Source: CBDBCK01 sp965203345 (GTDB taxonomy: Bacteria > Chloroflexota > Dehalococcoidia > Lucifugimonadales > Lucifugimonadaceae). From it: a stretch of DNA of 64,000 nt. Both the position numbers and the translations under genes were made by a program. Under the pieces are notes generated by a model. It was not told where the DNA came from. It saw only the letters and a program-made list of their open reading frames with translations, and made no database searches. Of the stretch, positions 55,301 to 63,819 are shown piece by piece; position 1 is the first letter of the stretch; each line of letters begins with the position of its first letter. The DNA is taken from assembly GCA_965203345.1 (NCBI GenBank), contig CBDBCK010000028.1:1-64000 (forward strand), given 5' to 3'.

Positions 55301-56940
55301 GACTAGCGGATACAGCTCTCAGAACAGCCGACGCGGGATATCTAACCCGAAGGCTCGCTGACGTTTCTCAAGATTTGATAATCTTGCAGGAAGACTGCGG
55401 TCCCAACGCAGGCTTGAAGGTAGCCATAAGCAACGATTCGAGGCTTGGAATAAACATAGCGGAGCGAGTAGTCTCCAGATATCTGGCACAGCCTGCAGTT
55501 CATCCACAGACCGGCGAGGTTATAGCTGATACCAATGTGCTGGTAAATATGGATATTGCGCTGGATATAGAGAACGCCGGTATAAAAGAGAGCTATGTTC
55601 GTTCTCCGATCGCTTGCAAGGCCCGCAGGGGTTTATGCAGTAAATGCTATGGAGCATCTCTTGCAACAAACAAGAAAACTATGATCGGTGAAGCGGTCGG
55701 GATCATAGCCGCGCAGTCGATAGGAGAACCAGGGACTCAGCTTACAATGCGCACATTCCATACCGGAGGCGTAGCCGGGCAAGACATAACATCCGGGCTC
55801 CCAAGAGTAGAAGAGTTGTTTGAGGCTCGGTTGCCAAAAGGAATGGCTCCCATAGCTGAAATAGGCGGAACAGTTACCCTACAACAAACCCCTACAGGAC
55901 GAGTTGCACACGTAACAAACAAACGGAAGTTTTCTCGCGAATTCCCTATACCGGAAAACTACAGGCGCGCAATCAAGAACAAGTCCTATGTAAACGTAGG
56001 AGATCCTATGTTCGTCCTGCAGAAATCTTTCGCTAGAATGGCCCTTAAAAAAGGAAAAACACCCCCACCTGATATTATTACTGCTGTACAAGCTGGAGAG
56101 GTAAAAACTACCAAATCTTCCATCATAGTTTCATGGGAAGAGCCTGAAGAGAGACGTTATGATCTGCCTGCCGTTGCGCAAATACTTGTAAAAGACGGAG
56201 AGGCTATAAAGCCGGGTCGAGCATTGACAACCGGCACGAAAGACCCAAAGGCGATACTTGAAATAGAGGGTGCAACGGCTACCCAGCGATACTTGGTAGA
56301 CGAGGTTCAAGCAGTATATCGCTCGCAAGGAGTTCACATACACGACAAGCACATAGAAGTCATAATCCGTCAAATGTTGCAGAAAGTGGAGGTTGAAACA
56401 GGAGGAGACACAAACTTCTTGCCCGGAGACACAGTGCAGAGAACAACCTATGAACGTATCAATTCAGATACGATAAGGCACGGAGGCCGGCCGGCTTCCG
56501 CAAAACCCAAGCTGCTAGGCGTAACTCGAGCTGCACTGGCTACAAGCTCCTTCCTCGCTGCAGCGTCGTTTCAAGAGACTGCCCGAGTTCTCACAGAGGC
56601 GGCTATAGCGGGGGAGACTGATTGGCTGGTAGGCCTGAAAGAAAACGTTATCATAGGTAATCTTATACCGGCTCGTTTGGACTTGACCGAGGAAGGCCGT
56701 GAATTCCTAGGAGTTGAGGAACATATGGAAGATCCGATGCAGATATCGGAAGAACCCGAGACCATAGAAGAAGCCATGCAAAAAATAGGAGGGAATATCG
56801 GATCCGAATCTCAATCTGAGCACTGGCTCATGGGAAGTTCGTTGCCAAGTGCAAATGTTGCATCAGCGGTAGAAACGGATAAGATGTTCAAGACAGATGG
56901 AAAAGGGGATAAAGAATCTTCACCAAACGGTTTAAACTAA
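52369..56940 (+). CDS. rpoC: DNA-directed RNA polymerase beta' subunit
   Basis: Catalytic subunit, 1523 residues, longer than the ~1400 of E. coli. AAGGAG precedes the ATG. The N-terminal zinc site has [20 protein letters not shown]. The metal motif [12 protein letters not shown] holds the three Asp for Mg2+, with [13 protein letters not shown] before it. The bridge/trigger region includes [20 protein letters not shown], and the second zinc site uses [13 protein letters not shown]. About residues 180-350 form an added hybrid-motif block ([34 protein letters not shown]), a lineage-specific insertion, which explains most of the length. The last ~70 residues are acidic and unstructured. Confidence 0.98.
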   Translation: [1523 protein letters not shown]

Positions 56941-57012
56941 TAGCTACTTCATAGCCTTGGAGGGTAAGCAAACAAACGAAACTGTGCGTAAAATACATTG
57001 AACATCGCTTTA

Positions 57013-57225
57013 TCAATGGCTCAAGGATATAGGCATATATCCATCTGATGAGATTGTACAGTCTTCTAACTTGGCTACGCTGCTATTCTTAATATCCGCC
57101 TTGGCGCTTTGTACTTCACCAGGTAGCATAAGAAGAGCGTCCTCTAAACGCTTATCTGTCCAGATGTGCTTCGTTTGGTGAAACACAGCATTAAGTTCTT
57201 TCCATAGCTCCCTCCTTCGGCGTAA
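57013..57225 (-). pseudogene. Open frame in the rpoC-tRNA interval, possible gene fragment
   Basis: A 70-residue frame without interruptions, bounded by a stop at 57226-57228 and ending in TGA at 57013-57015. It reads ELWKELNAVFHQTKHIW, then DKRLEDALLMLPGEVQS and further polar residues. No start with a ribosome site precedes it: the candidates are GTG at 57186 and an internal ATG. The composition is protein-like, so it may be a remnant of a gene rather than chance. I do not recognise a family. The remaining part of 56941-57301 shows only a -10 box (TATAAT, 57265-57270) for tRNA-Val. Confidence 0.3.
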
Positions 57226-57301
57226 TTATGTAGGAGCCACAGGGTGAAAAGGTCTTCTTAAGTATATAATCGCTGTAGCGGTTTGTAATAAAACTTCGGA
57301 A

Positions 57302-57378
57302 GGGCGGTTAGCTCAGCTGGTTAGAGCGCGTCGTTGACATCGACGAGGTCGCAGGTTCGAGTCCTGCATCGCCCACCA
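57302..57378 (+). tRNA. tRNA-Val (GAC)
   Basis: Cloverleaf with acceptor GGGCGGT paired with ATCGCCC, D arm GCTCAGCTGGTTAGAGC, anticodon stem CGTCG/CGACG with loop TTGACAT (anticodon GAC) and T-loop TTCGAGT. Discriminator A and the CCA are encoded. A TATAAT box lies at 57265-57270, 31 bases upstream of the mature end. Confidence 0.95.
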
Positions 57379-57433
57379 ATGCTCACCATGTAGCTAATTA
57401 TAAAACCCGTATCTATCACTGAACAATATAGCT

Positions 57434-59197
57434 ATGACTCCGACTCCATCCAATCCACAAACTGAGGACAACATAGAAAAATTACGATGGCGTATTCGCC
57501 ATTCTGCAGCACATGTGCTCGCAGAGGCAGTAACCGAACTTTTCCCGGAAGCTCTACCCACTATAGGACCACCCATTATTGACGGTTTCTATTACGACTT
57601 TGATACCCCACGCCCCTTCACCGCTGAGGATTTGAAGGCGATAAAAGAGAGGATGCTTGCCTCGGTAAAAGCAGATACGCCCTTCAAGGAAAGAGAAGTG
57701 TCTTACTCGGAGGCACTAGATCAAGTTGCAGGCAACCCCTATAAAGTTGAGATACTTAACGCAATCCCCTCGGGCGAACGGATTACCGTAGTGAGTCACT
57801 CAGACCGAGGCTTTACGGATCTCTGTCAAGGTGGACACGTAAAAAGAACCGGTGACATCAAGGCGTTTGAGCTCCTTAAATCTGCCGGTGCATACTGGCG
57901 CGGTGACGAGAAGAGACCGATGTTGCAACGTATATATGGTTCTGCGTGGGAGTCTCGAGATGCCTTGAAGAAGCACATGTCGCGTTTGGAAGAACTTGAA
58001 CGTCGTTCTCATGTTCGTATCGGGCGGGATCTAGGTTTGTTCTTCTTTAATAAAATGTCTCCCGGATCCCCATTCTTCCTTCCTAATGGCACCATAGTAA
58101 TGCAACTCCTCGCCGACTATGTACGAAGTCTGTACAAACGGAACGGCTACCAAGAGGTTATTACCCCACAGGTGTTCTATTCGGAATTGTGGAAGACCTC
58201 CGGACATTACGACAACTTCGCGGACAATATGTTTTTCATCAGAGAGGAAGAACAAGAGTTCGGTTTGAAGCCTATGAACTGTCCAGCCGCGGCTATAATC
58301 TTTAAATCTTTGCACAGATCTTACCGTGAACTACCGCTCCGACTCGCAGATTTTGGAAGATTGCACAGATATGAACGATCAGGAGTAGTGCAGGGGCTTA
58401 CTCGCTCGCGCAGCTTTACCCAGGACGACGCACACATATTTTGTACCCGCGAAGATATACGAGAAGAGGCGGCCCACTTCCTCGACACTCTAGAAAGTTC
58501 TTACCGAGTATTTAAGCTGGGAGAGCCTACATACGCTTTATCTCTCAAGCCTGCAAAAAGCCTTGGGGGAAGCGAAATTTGGGATGAAGCCGAAACTATG
58601 CTGGAAGACGTATTGAAGCAGAGCGGGAAGAGCTACACAAAGGCTGAAGGTGAAGGCGCGTTCTATGGCCCTAAGATAGACGCTTTTGTGCCAGACGCTT
58701 TGGGCAGGCAGTGGCAGCTCGGAACGGTGCAAATCGATTTCAACTTACCTGAGAGATTCGATCTGGAATATGCTGCAGAAGACGGTTCCAGAAAACGGCC
58801 TATCATCGTGCATCGGGCAATGCTTGGTTCACTTGAACGCTTCCTTGCCGTCCTGTTGGAACACTTGAATGGAAGATTGCCTTTATGGCTGAGCCCCGTT
58901 CAAGTCGTAGTCGTGCCGATATCAGATAAACACCTGGATTATGGATCAGAGGTTTTGCAAGCTCTGCGATCAGGAGGGCTACGCGCCAGAATAGATGATT
59001 CCAAGACGCGCATGAACAGTAAGATAAGAAACGCTACAATTCTAAAAACTCCCTATATCCTTGTTGTAGGAGACGCGGAAGCCTCTCAAGGCGTCGGTGC
59101 ACTCCGCTCACTGGAAAAAGGCGACGAAGGATCTTTCCCAATAGAGTCGATAGTGCAGCGCCTCAAACAGGAGAACGATTATCATAAGGAAATATAA
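57434..59197 (+). CDS. thrS: Threonyl-tRNA synthetase lacking the TGS domain
   Basis: 587 residues. Instead of the usual N-terminal TGS (N1) domain of ~60 residues, the chain opens directly with the editing N2 domain: HSAAHVLAEAV (H23, H27) and LCQGGHVKRTG, the Ser-hydrolysing site. The class II core has MNCPAAA (Cys zinc ligand; the usual MNCPGH is altered after the Pro), RSFTQDDAHIF with a His ligand, and IVHRAMLGSLERF with the last. The C-terminal anticodon domain is complete (QVVVVPISDKH). It lies 55 bases after tRNA-Val. Editing and charging both look possible. Confidence 0.95.
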   Translation: MTPTPSNPQTEDNIEKLRWRIRHSAAHVLAEAVTELFPEALPTIGPPIIDGFYYDFDTPRPFTAEDLKAIKERMLASVKADTPFKEREVSYSEALDQVAGNPYKVEILNAIPSGERITVVSHSDRGFTDLCQGGHVKRTGDIKAFELLKSAGAYWRGDEKRPMLQRIYGSAWESRDALKKHMSRLEELERRSHVRIGRDLGLFFFNKMSPGSPFFLPNGTIVMQLLADYVRSLYKRNGYQEVITPQVFYSELWKTSGHYDNFADNMFFIREEEQEFGLKPMNCPAAAIIFKSLHRSYRELPLRLADFGRLHRYERSGVVQGLTRSRSFTQDDAHIFCTREDIREEAAHFLDTLESSYRVFKLGEPTYALSLKPAKSLGGSEIWDEAETMLEDVLKQSGKSYTKAEGEGAFYGPKIDAFVPDALGRQWQLGTVQIDFNLPERFDLEYAAEDGSRKRPIIVHRAMLGSLERFLAVLLEHLNGRLPLWLSPVQVVVVPISDKHLDYGSEVLQALRSGGLRARIDDSKTRMNSKIRNATILKTPYILVVGDAEASQGVGALRSLEKGDEGSFPIESIVQRLKQENDYHKEI

Positions 59198-59258
59198 CCG
59201 TTGACTGTATTAGAGTCTATGCAACGTCCTATTTCCATCTGCAAAGGAAAGCTCAACC

Positions 59259-60395
59259 ATGAAATCTGAAGTCCGCCTAAACAGAGGTCTGCAGGGGATA
59301 AATCTAGACCGTACACAAACCACCTTCATAGATGGAAAAAAGGGGGTCCTGGAGTACCGAGGCTACTCGATTCATGAATTGGCAGAGCATTCCACATTCG
59401 AAGAGACCGCTTATTTAGTCTTATACGGAGAACTACCTACCAAAGAGCAACTCAAAAAATTTGACGGCGAACTCAAAGAGGCGCGATTTCTCCCTCCAGA
59501 AGTACTCTCAATAATAGATACGATAAGAGACAGCCACCCCATGGATGTGTTACGTACTGCGGTATCTGCTCTCTCCGCCTTTGACGTAGACAGAAACGAC
59601 GACTCCGTGGAAGCGATATATCGCAAAGGTATAAGGCTCACGTCTCAAGTCCCTTACATCGTAACCGCGCACGACCATATACGGAACAATAGGACACCGG
59701 TCTCTCCAAGCAAAGAGCTTGCCCATGCAGCGAACTTTCTCTACATGTTCTCCGGTAAAGAACCAACCGAAGACGCGGCAAAGCTGATGGATAAGGACTT
59801 CATACTGCATGCTGACCATGGGCTAAACGCGTCCGCCTTCACTGCGCGGGTAGTCGCGGGAACAAAAGCCGACTTTCACTCTTCAATAACGGCAGGCATA
59901 GCTGCTCTTTCAGGTAATGCTCATGGAGGAGCCGCCGAAAACGTTATGCAGATGACAAAGGAAATAGGCCACCCTGATAACGCCGAAACGTACGTTAAAG
60001 ACCTTATATCATCCCGCCAAAGAGTGATGGGTTTTGGCCACAGGGTGTACAAGTCAGAAGACCCCAGAGCTAGGCATCTCAAGGAAGAGGTAAAGACCCT
60101 TTCCAAACAGATGGGACAGAGAGAATGGTACGAGATATTAGAAGGTGTGCAGAAAGCTATGACACCATATGCTCGACGTGGTATACACGTAAATGTGGAC
60201 TTCTTTGCGGGAGTCATATATCACTTGCTTGGAATACCCCAAGGACTCTTTGTACCCATCTTCGCAGTTGGGAGAATCCCTGGCTGGACTGTACAAGTAG
60301 TGGAGCAGATAACAAACAACATATTGATAAGACCTTTGTTGCACTACACCGGCCCGGAGTCACGGGCGTACATTCCTCTTGAAGAAAGAGACTAA
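59259..60395 (+). CDS. Citrate synthase
   Basis: Condenses acetyl-CoA and oxaloacetate at the TCA entry. 378 residues, the short type common to non-proteobacterial enzymes. Active-site residues: GNAHGGAAENV (His), GFGHRVYK (His), and VNVDFFAGVIYHLLGIP (Asp). HADHGLNASAFTARV and GRIPGWTVQVVEQ are family marks. It could also be a 2-methylcitrate synthase, which cannot be excluded from motifs alone, so no symbol is given. GGAAAG lies before the ATG. It follows thrS by 61 bases. Confidence 0.94.
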   Translation: MKSEVRLNRGLQGINLDRTQTTFIDGKKGVLEYRGYSIHELAEHSTFEETAYLVLYGELPTKEQLKKFDGELKEARFLPPEVLSIIDTIRDSHPMDVLRTAVSALSAFDVDRNDDSVEAIYRKGIRLTSQVPYIVTAHDHIRNNRTPVSPSKELAHAANFLYMFSGKEPTEDAAKLMDKDFILHADHGLNASAFTARVVAGTKADFHSSITAGIAALSGNAHGGAAENVMQMTKEIGHPDNAETYVKDLISSRQRVMGFGHRVYKSEDPRARHLKEEVKTLSKQMGQREWYEILEGVQKAMTPYARRGIHVNVDFFAGVIYHLLGIPQGLFVPIFAVGRIPGWTVQVVEQITNNILIRPLLHYTGPESRAYIPLEERD

Positions 60396-60522
60396 CGCCC
60401 TCTGCACGGATCCAGATTCAGTGATCAGTTTCGATTGATCCGAATAGACAGTAAGACGTCCGCAATAGGTTCCCTTTATGGTGATAAAAATTCTTCAGAC
60501 TGTATAAATCCAGACGGCCCGT

Positions 60523-60549
60523 AAAACGCTAACATCCGGCGTTTTTGTT
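60523..60549 (+). terminator. Probable terminator after the citrate synthase gene
   Basis: A seven-base stem AAAACGC (60523-60529) with GCGTTTT (60539-60545) is followed by TGTT. It is short but well placed, 128 bases after the stop of the citrate synthase gene. Confidence 0.5.
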
Positions 60550-60609
60550 AAGACGTGGGGATTGATATTAGCAACGATTTCATACGAAGATTTTTAAGGT
60601 AGCCTACTC

Positions 60610-61767
60610 GTGGATAAATCTCTAGAAAAGAAAATTTTAGAGCGGATCAACAAAGAGGGACCTATATCGTTTGCTGAATATATGAACGAAGCGCTCTACG
60701 CCCCTGCTCAAGGTTACTACATGGGTTCTTCTCAGGGTTTCGGAGGAATAGATTACATCACTTCTCCAGATACCCATCCTGCTTTCGGGGCTTTACTCGC
60801 TGAATATGTTTGTTCTCTGTGGCGAGGCATGGATATGCCTCCTTTCACAATAGCTGAAATAGGGGCAGGGCAAGGACTATTAGCGGCAGACTTCGTCAAG
60901 TATGCAGAAAGCACCTTGCCATGTTTTAGCGATAAGCTCACTTATAGAGCGTTTGACGTAGAAGGCGGTGGGCGCGTCCATTGGGAGGTAGAACCTATTG
61001 AAAATTTTCCGACTATTCAGTACGGATGCATAATAGGGAATGAATTACTGGACGCTTTTCCTGTACACCTCTTCGAAATTCACAACGGAGAGCCGTTAGA
61101 GGTGTTTATGACAACCCAAGACGGAGCACTCTCTGAGATCCTGTGCGAACCATCCTCAGAAGTGATAAAGGAAAGACTAAAAGACACGCTTAGGGATTTG
61201 CCGGATGGTTACAGAGGAGAGGTTTGCGCAGAGCCTCTAGAACACTGGGCAAATGAGGTTTCCAGCCATCTTCAAAGTGGGTTGGTCATATTAATAGATT
61301 ACTTTTTGCCGCGTTCTAAACTTTATTCGCCTCAAAGAAAAAGAGGCACTATCCGCAGTTTCAAATCGCATACGCTCGGCACCCTTCTTACCGAGGAGCC
61401 AAGTAATCAAGACATAACTGCCAGCGTAGATATAACGGCTGTCGACGAGCTCCTTACCGGACTTGGTTTCGATAATGTAATCAAAATTTCGCAAGACGAT
61501 TTCCTTTCGGCATGTGGCGCGCGGGAATGGCTAGACTTTGTAAATGGGAGTGGTCTGGTGGAACGTGAGCGGCTGGCGAATGGAGCCGGCATAAGAAAGT
61601 TGCTGGATCCCACCGTATTTGGGGGCTTTACAGTAGTCGTGTATTCAAGAAATTGCACACCTCCAAAGCTCCCTATTAATTGCAACGCAAGGCCTCCACT
61701 CATCAGAGACTACCCTGGACACATAGATTTGTGGAAATATTGGAACAGGTTTGCCCGGTACCTCTAA
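60610..61767 (+). CDS. SAM-dependent methyltransferase, MidA/NDUFAF7 family (DUF185)
   Basis: A 385-residue protein with the family pattern: FAEYMNEALYAPAQGYYM at the N-terminus, GIDYITSPDTHPAFGALLAE, then the SAM loop IAEIGAGQGLLAADF and GNELLDAFPVHLF. A GLVILIDYFLP motif follows. Human NDUFAF7 methylates an Arg of a complex I subunit; the bacterial target is not known. The start is GTG with AAGGTAG before it. The 60396-60609 gap carries the terminator and nothing else I can name. Confidence 0.87.
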   Translation: MDKSLEKKILERINKEGPISFAEYMNEALYAPAQGYYMGSSQGFGGIDYITSPDTHPAFGALLAEYVCSLWRGMDMPPFTIAEIGAGQGLLAADFVKYAESTLPCFSDKLTYRAFDVEGGGRVHWEVEPIENFPTIQYGCIIGNELLDAFPVHLFEIHNGEPLEVFMTTQDGALSEILCEPSSEVIKERLKDTLRDLPDGYRGEVCAEPLEHWANEVSSHLQSGLVILIDYFLPRSKLYSPQRKRGTIRSFKSHTLGTLLTEEPSNQDITASVDITAVDELLTGLGFDNVIKISQDDFLSACGAREWLDFVNGSGLVERERLANGAGIRKLLDPTVFGGFTVVVYSRNCTPPKLPINCNARPPLIRDYPGHIDLWKYWNRFARYL

Positions 61768-61921
61768 TGGCAACCTTAAAGCGATTAAGAAATGTTTGTT
61801 TCTAGCTGACTTATGAAAAGACGGCATGAAATTTTTGAGCTAGAGCAAAATTTAGATTAACCGAAGGCATGAGAGCGTCAAGTTGCTATTGATGCTCTAC
61901 TCACAGAACTGGAGGACAGCA

Positions 61922-62965
61922 GTGAACGACGAACAAGCGATTTCAGATAAGAGGTTTGTATGTTTCGGGGAAGTGTTGCTGCGTTTAACCGCGCCTAGAA
62001 ATGAAAGATTCACCCAAGCGCGCAGCCTGGATTTAGTGTACGGTGGGACAGAATGCAACGTCGCTGTATCGTTAGCAAAATTTGGAGTTGAAACAGAATG
62101 GATTGGGGCGGTTCCGGATAACGATATAGGCCTGGCAACCTTGGAGTACGTACGGGCGTACGGGGTAGGCGTGCGTAACGTTGTCAAGAAGGGTACGCGC
62201 ATGGGGCTGTATTTCTTGGAAATGGGTTCTTCCCATCGCCCTTCAAGGGTTATATACGACAGAGCTGGCAGTGCCTTCGCAAGCCTGAAATCAGGAGATT
62301 TGAACTGGAGGCGTATTCTGAATGGTGCATCCTGGTTCCATTTCAGCGGCATATCTGCGGCAGTATCACCAAGTACCGCTCTCATATGCCAAGAGGCTGC
62401 AAGAAACGCTAAAGAGGAAGGACTTACTGTAAGTTGCGACCTGAATTACCGCTCGTTTCTTTGGAACGCTGAAGAAGCCCAAAGAACTATGGTGCCTCTC
62501 ATGGAAAATGTGGACGTTCTGCTTGGGGGCAGAGAAGATGCCCTAATATGTTTGGGGGCAGGCAAACGAGTCAAGGACAAGCAGGGAATCGATCAATATG
62601 CTTGCGAGGAGGTCATAAAAGAACTCCAAGAAAGATTTGGTATCTCTCGGATTGGATTAACTATGCGCGAGGCCGACTCCGCAACTGAAAATCGCATAGC
62701 TGGCTCATACTTTGACGGCAAGCGAGTTCACTTTTCACCTGCTATACCGATCAGCGATATTGTAGACAGAATAGGCGGAGGCGACGCTTTTGCAAGCGGA
62801 GTAATATACGGAGAATTATGCGGATGGGAAGGCAAAAAAACGGTCGATTTTGCTTCCGCAGCAAACGCCTTAGCACATACTATTCACGGGGACTTCAACC
62901 TCAGCAGTTTGGAAGAGGTCAAAGCCGCCACAAAATCTCCTGAAGGTGGGAGAGTCAGAAGATAG
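61922..62965 (+). CDS. PfkB-family sugar kinase, KDG kinase-like
   Basis: About 347 residues. I use the GTG at 61922, which has GGAGGA seven bases before it; the codon at 61883 adds 13 residues without family similarity. FVCFGEVLLRLT and GGTECNVAVSLAKFGVETEWIGAVPDNDIG are typical of 2-keto-3-deoxygluconate kinases. The active site lies in DRIGGGDAFASGVIYG (Gly-Gly-Gly-Asp in place of GAGD). KDG phosphorylation would follow a sugar-acid dehydratase such as that at 40693, so the pair may form a KDG-type route; the distance of ~19 kb makes this inference. It converges with the next gene. Confidence 0.87.
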   Translation: MNDEQAISDKRFVCFGEVLLRLTAPRNERFTQARSLDLVYGGTECNVAVSLAKFGVETEWIGAVPDNDIGLATLEYVRAYGVGVRNVVKKGTRMGLYFLEMGSSHRPSRVIYDRAGSAFASLKSGDLNWRRILNGASWFHFSGISAAVSPSTALICQEAARNAKEEGLTVSCDLNYRSFLWNAEEAQRTMVPLMENVDVLLGGREDALICLGAGKRVKDKQGIDQYACEEVIKELQERFGISRIGLTMREADSATENRIAGSYFDGKRVHFSPAIPISDIVDRIGGGDAFASGVIYGELCGWEGKKTVDFASAANALAHTIHGDFNLSSLEEVKAATKSPEGGRVRR

Positions 62966-62990
62966 CCTTATTCGGAAGGGTTTAGTTTCC

Positions 62991-63512
62991 CTATCCCGAC
63001 GACGAGCTTCTTCGTGAAGTCGTACGCCTACCACCTCTACCGGTACCGGTACCAGTCCGCTTTGTCGTACTAGAAGTAGGTCTGCTACGTGAAGTAGTAG
63101 ATCGTTTTGGAGCGGGCTTAGAGGCCGCAGGTTTAGCGGGTGCAGACTTGGGCGGTTCAGGTTCTGGCGGCTTTTCGTCTTTGGGTTGCGGTTCGGGTTT
63201 AGGAGGAGCAGATTTCTCTTCCTGTGGTGCTTTACTCTCGGGTTCTTTCGGTTTATCTGAGGGTTGGGGTTTGGGATCTGATGGTTGATCAGAGCTAGCA
63301 GATGGTTCCTCAGCAGACGATGGGGCCGGTGTTGCAGAAGCGGGGGGATCAGAAGAAGCATCTGACGGCTGATCTGCGCCCGTACCTGGCAACTTTCGAG
63401 GAGCAGAAGTACCAGACCGCTTGACGGCGGAATCAAACATCTCACGTACCCGCGTAAAAACCTTTTTCGCGTTCCCTAGAAGCTTGTCCAAGAAGCTCAT
63501 ATTCATTTGCAT
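62991..63512 (-). CDS. Pro/Glu/Ser-rich protein with a basic tail, unknown
   Basis: About 173 residues from the ATG at 63512, preceded by AGGCAGGG; the first in-frame codon at 63551 adds 13 more. Residues ~4-35 form a positively charged amphipathic helix (SFLDKLLGNAKKVFTRVREMF). A long disordered part rich in Pro, Ser, Glu and Lys follows, and the tail is TSRSRPTSSTTKRTGTGTGRGGRR-like with many Arg and Gly. Such tails suit binding of nucleic acid or anionic surfaces, but no family is recognised. It converges with the kinase gene, 25 bases apart. The 63513-63819 gap shows nothing recognisable. Confidence 0.6.
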   Translation of the reverse strand: MQMNMSFLDKLLGNAKKVFTRVREMFDSAVKRSGTSAPRKLPGTGADQPSDASSDPPASATPAPSSAEEPSASSDQPSDPKPQPSDKPKEPESKAPQEEKSAPPKPEPQPKDEKPPEPEPPKSAPAKPAASKPAPKRSTTSRSRPTSSTTKRTGTGTGRGGRRTTSRRSSSSG

Positions 63513-63819
63513 TGCGACCCTGCCTTTCATTTGAGTAAGATTCCGCTTCACACACCACTAAGAGAGGAAGAAGCTAAAATTAACACGCATCTTACACATT
63601 AAAGATAGTACACTAAATGTCAATCCACTAAATAAGCCACTCTTCACCGATCTATGGTAGTTTTGATCCTTACTGACCCGTCCATAGTAATATATAAGAA
63701 GAATTAAAGCTGTAAGCCATGCCAGAAACCTTTGTGAACTTACCAGTCACATACCCTTAAGTTACTAAAATAGAACCCTCAGGACTCCACTCCGTACGAG
63801 ATACTTAATAGTAGTACCG

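Noticed and set aside
60610..61767. Reading the MidA-type gene as an egtD or O-methyltransferase gene
   Set aside because: Its N-terminal and GNELLDAFP motifs belong to DUF185/NDUFAF7, not to EgtD or class I O-methyltransferases.
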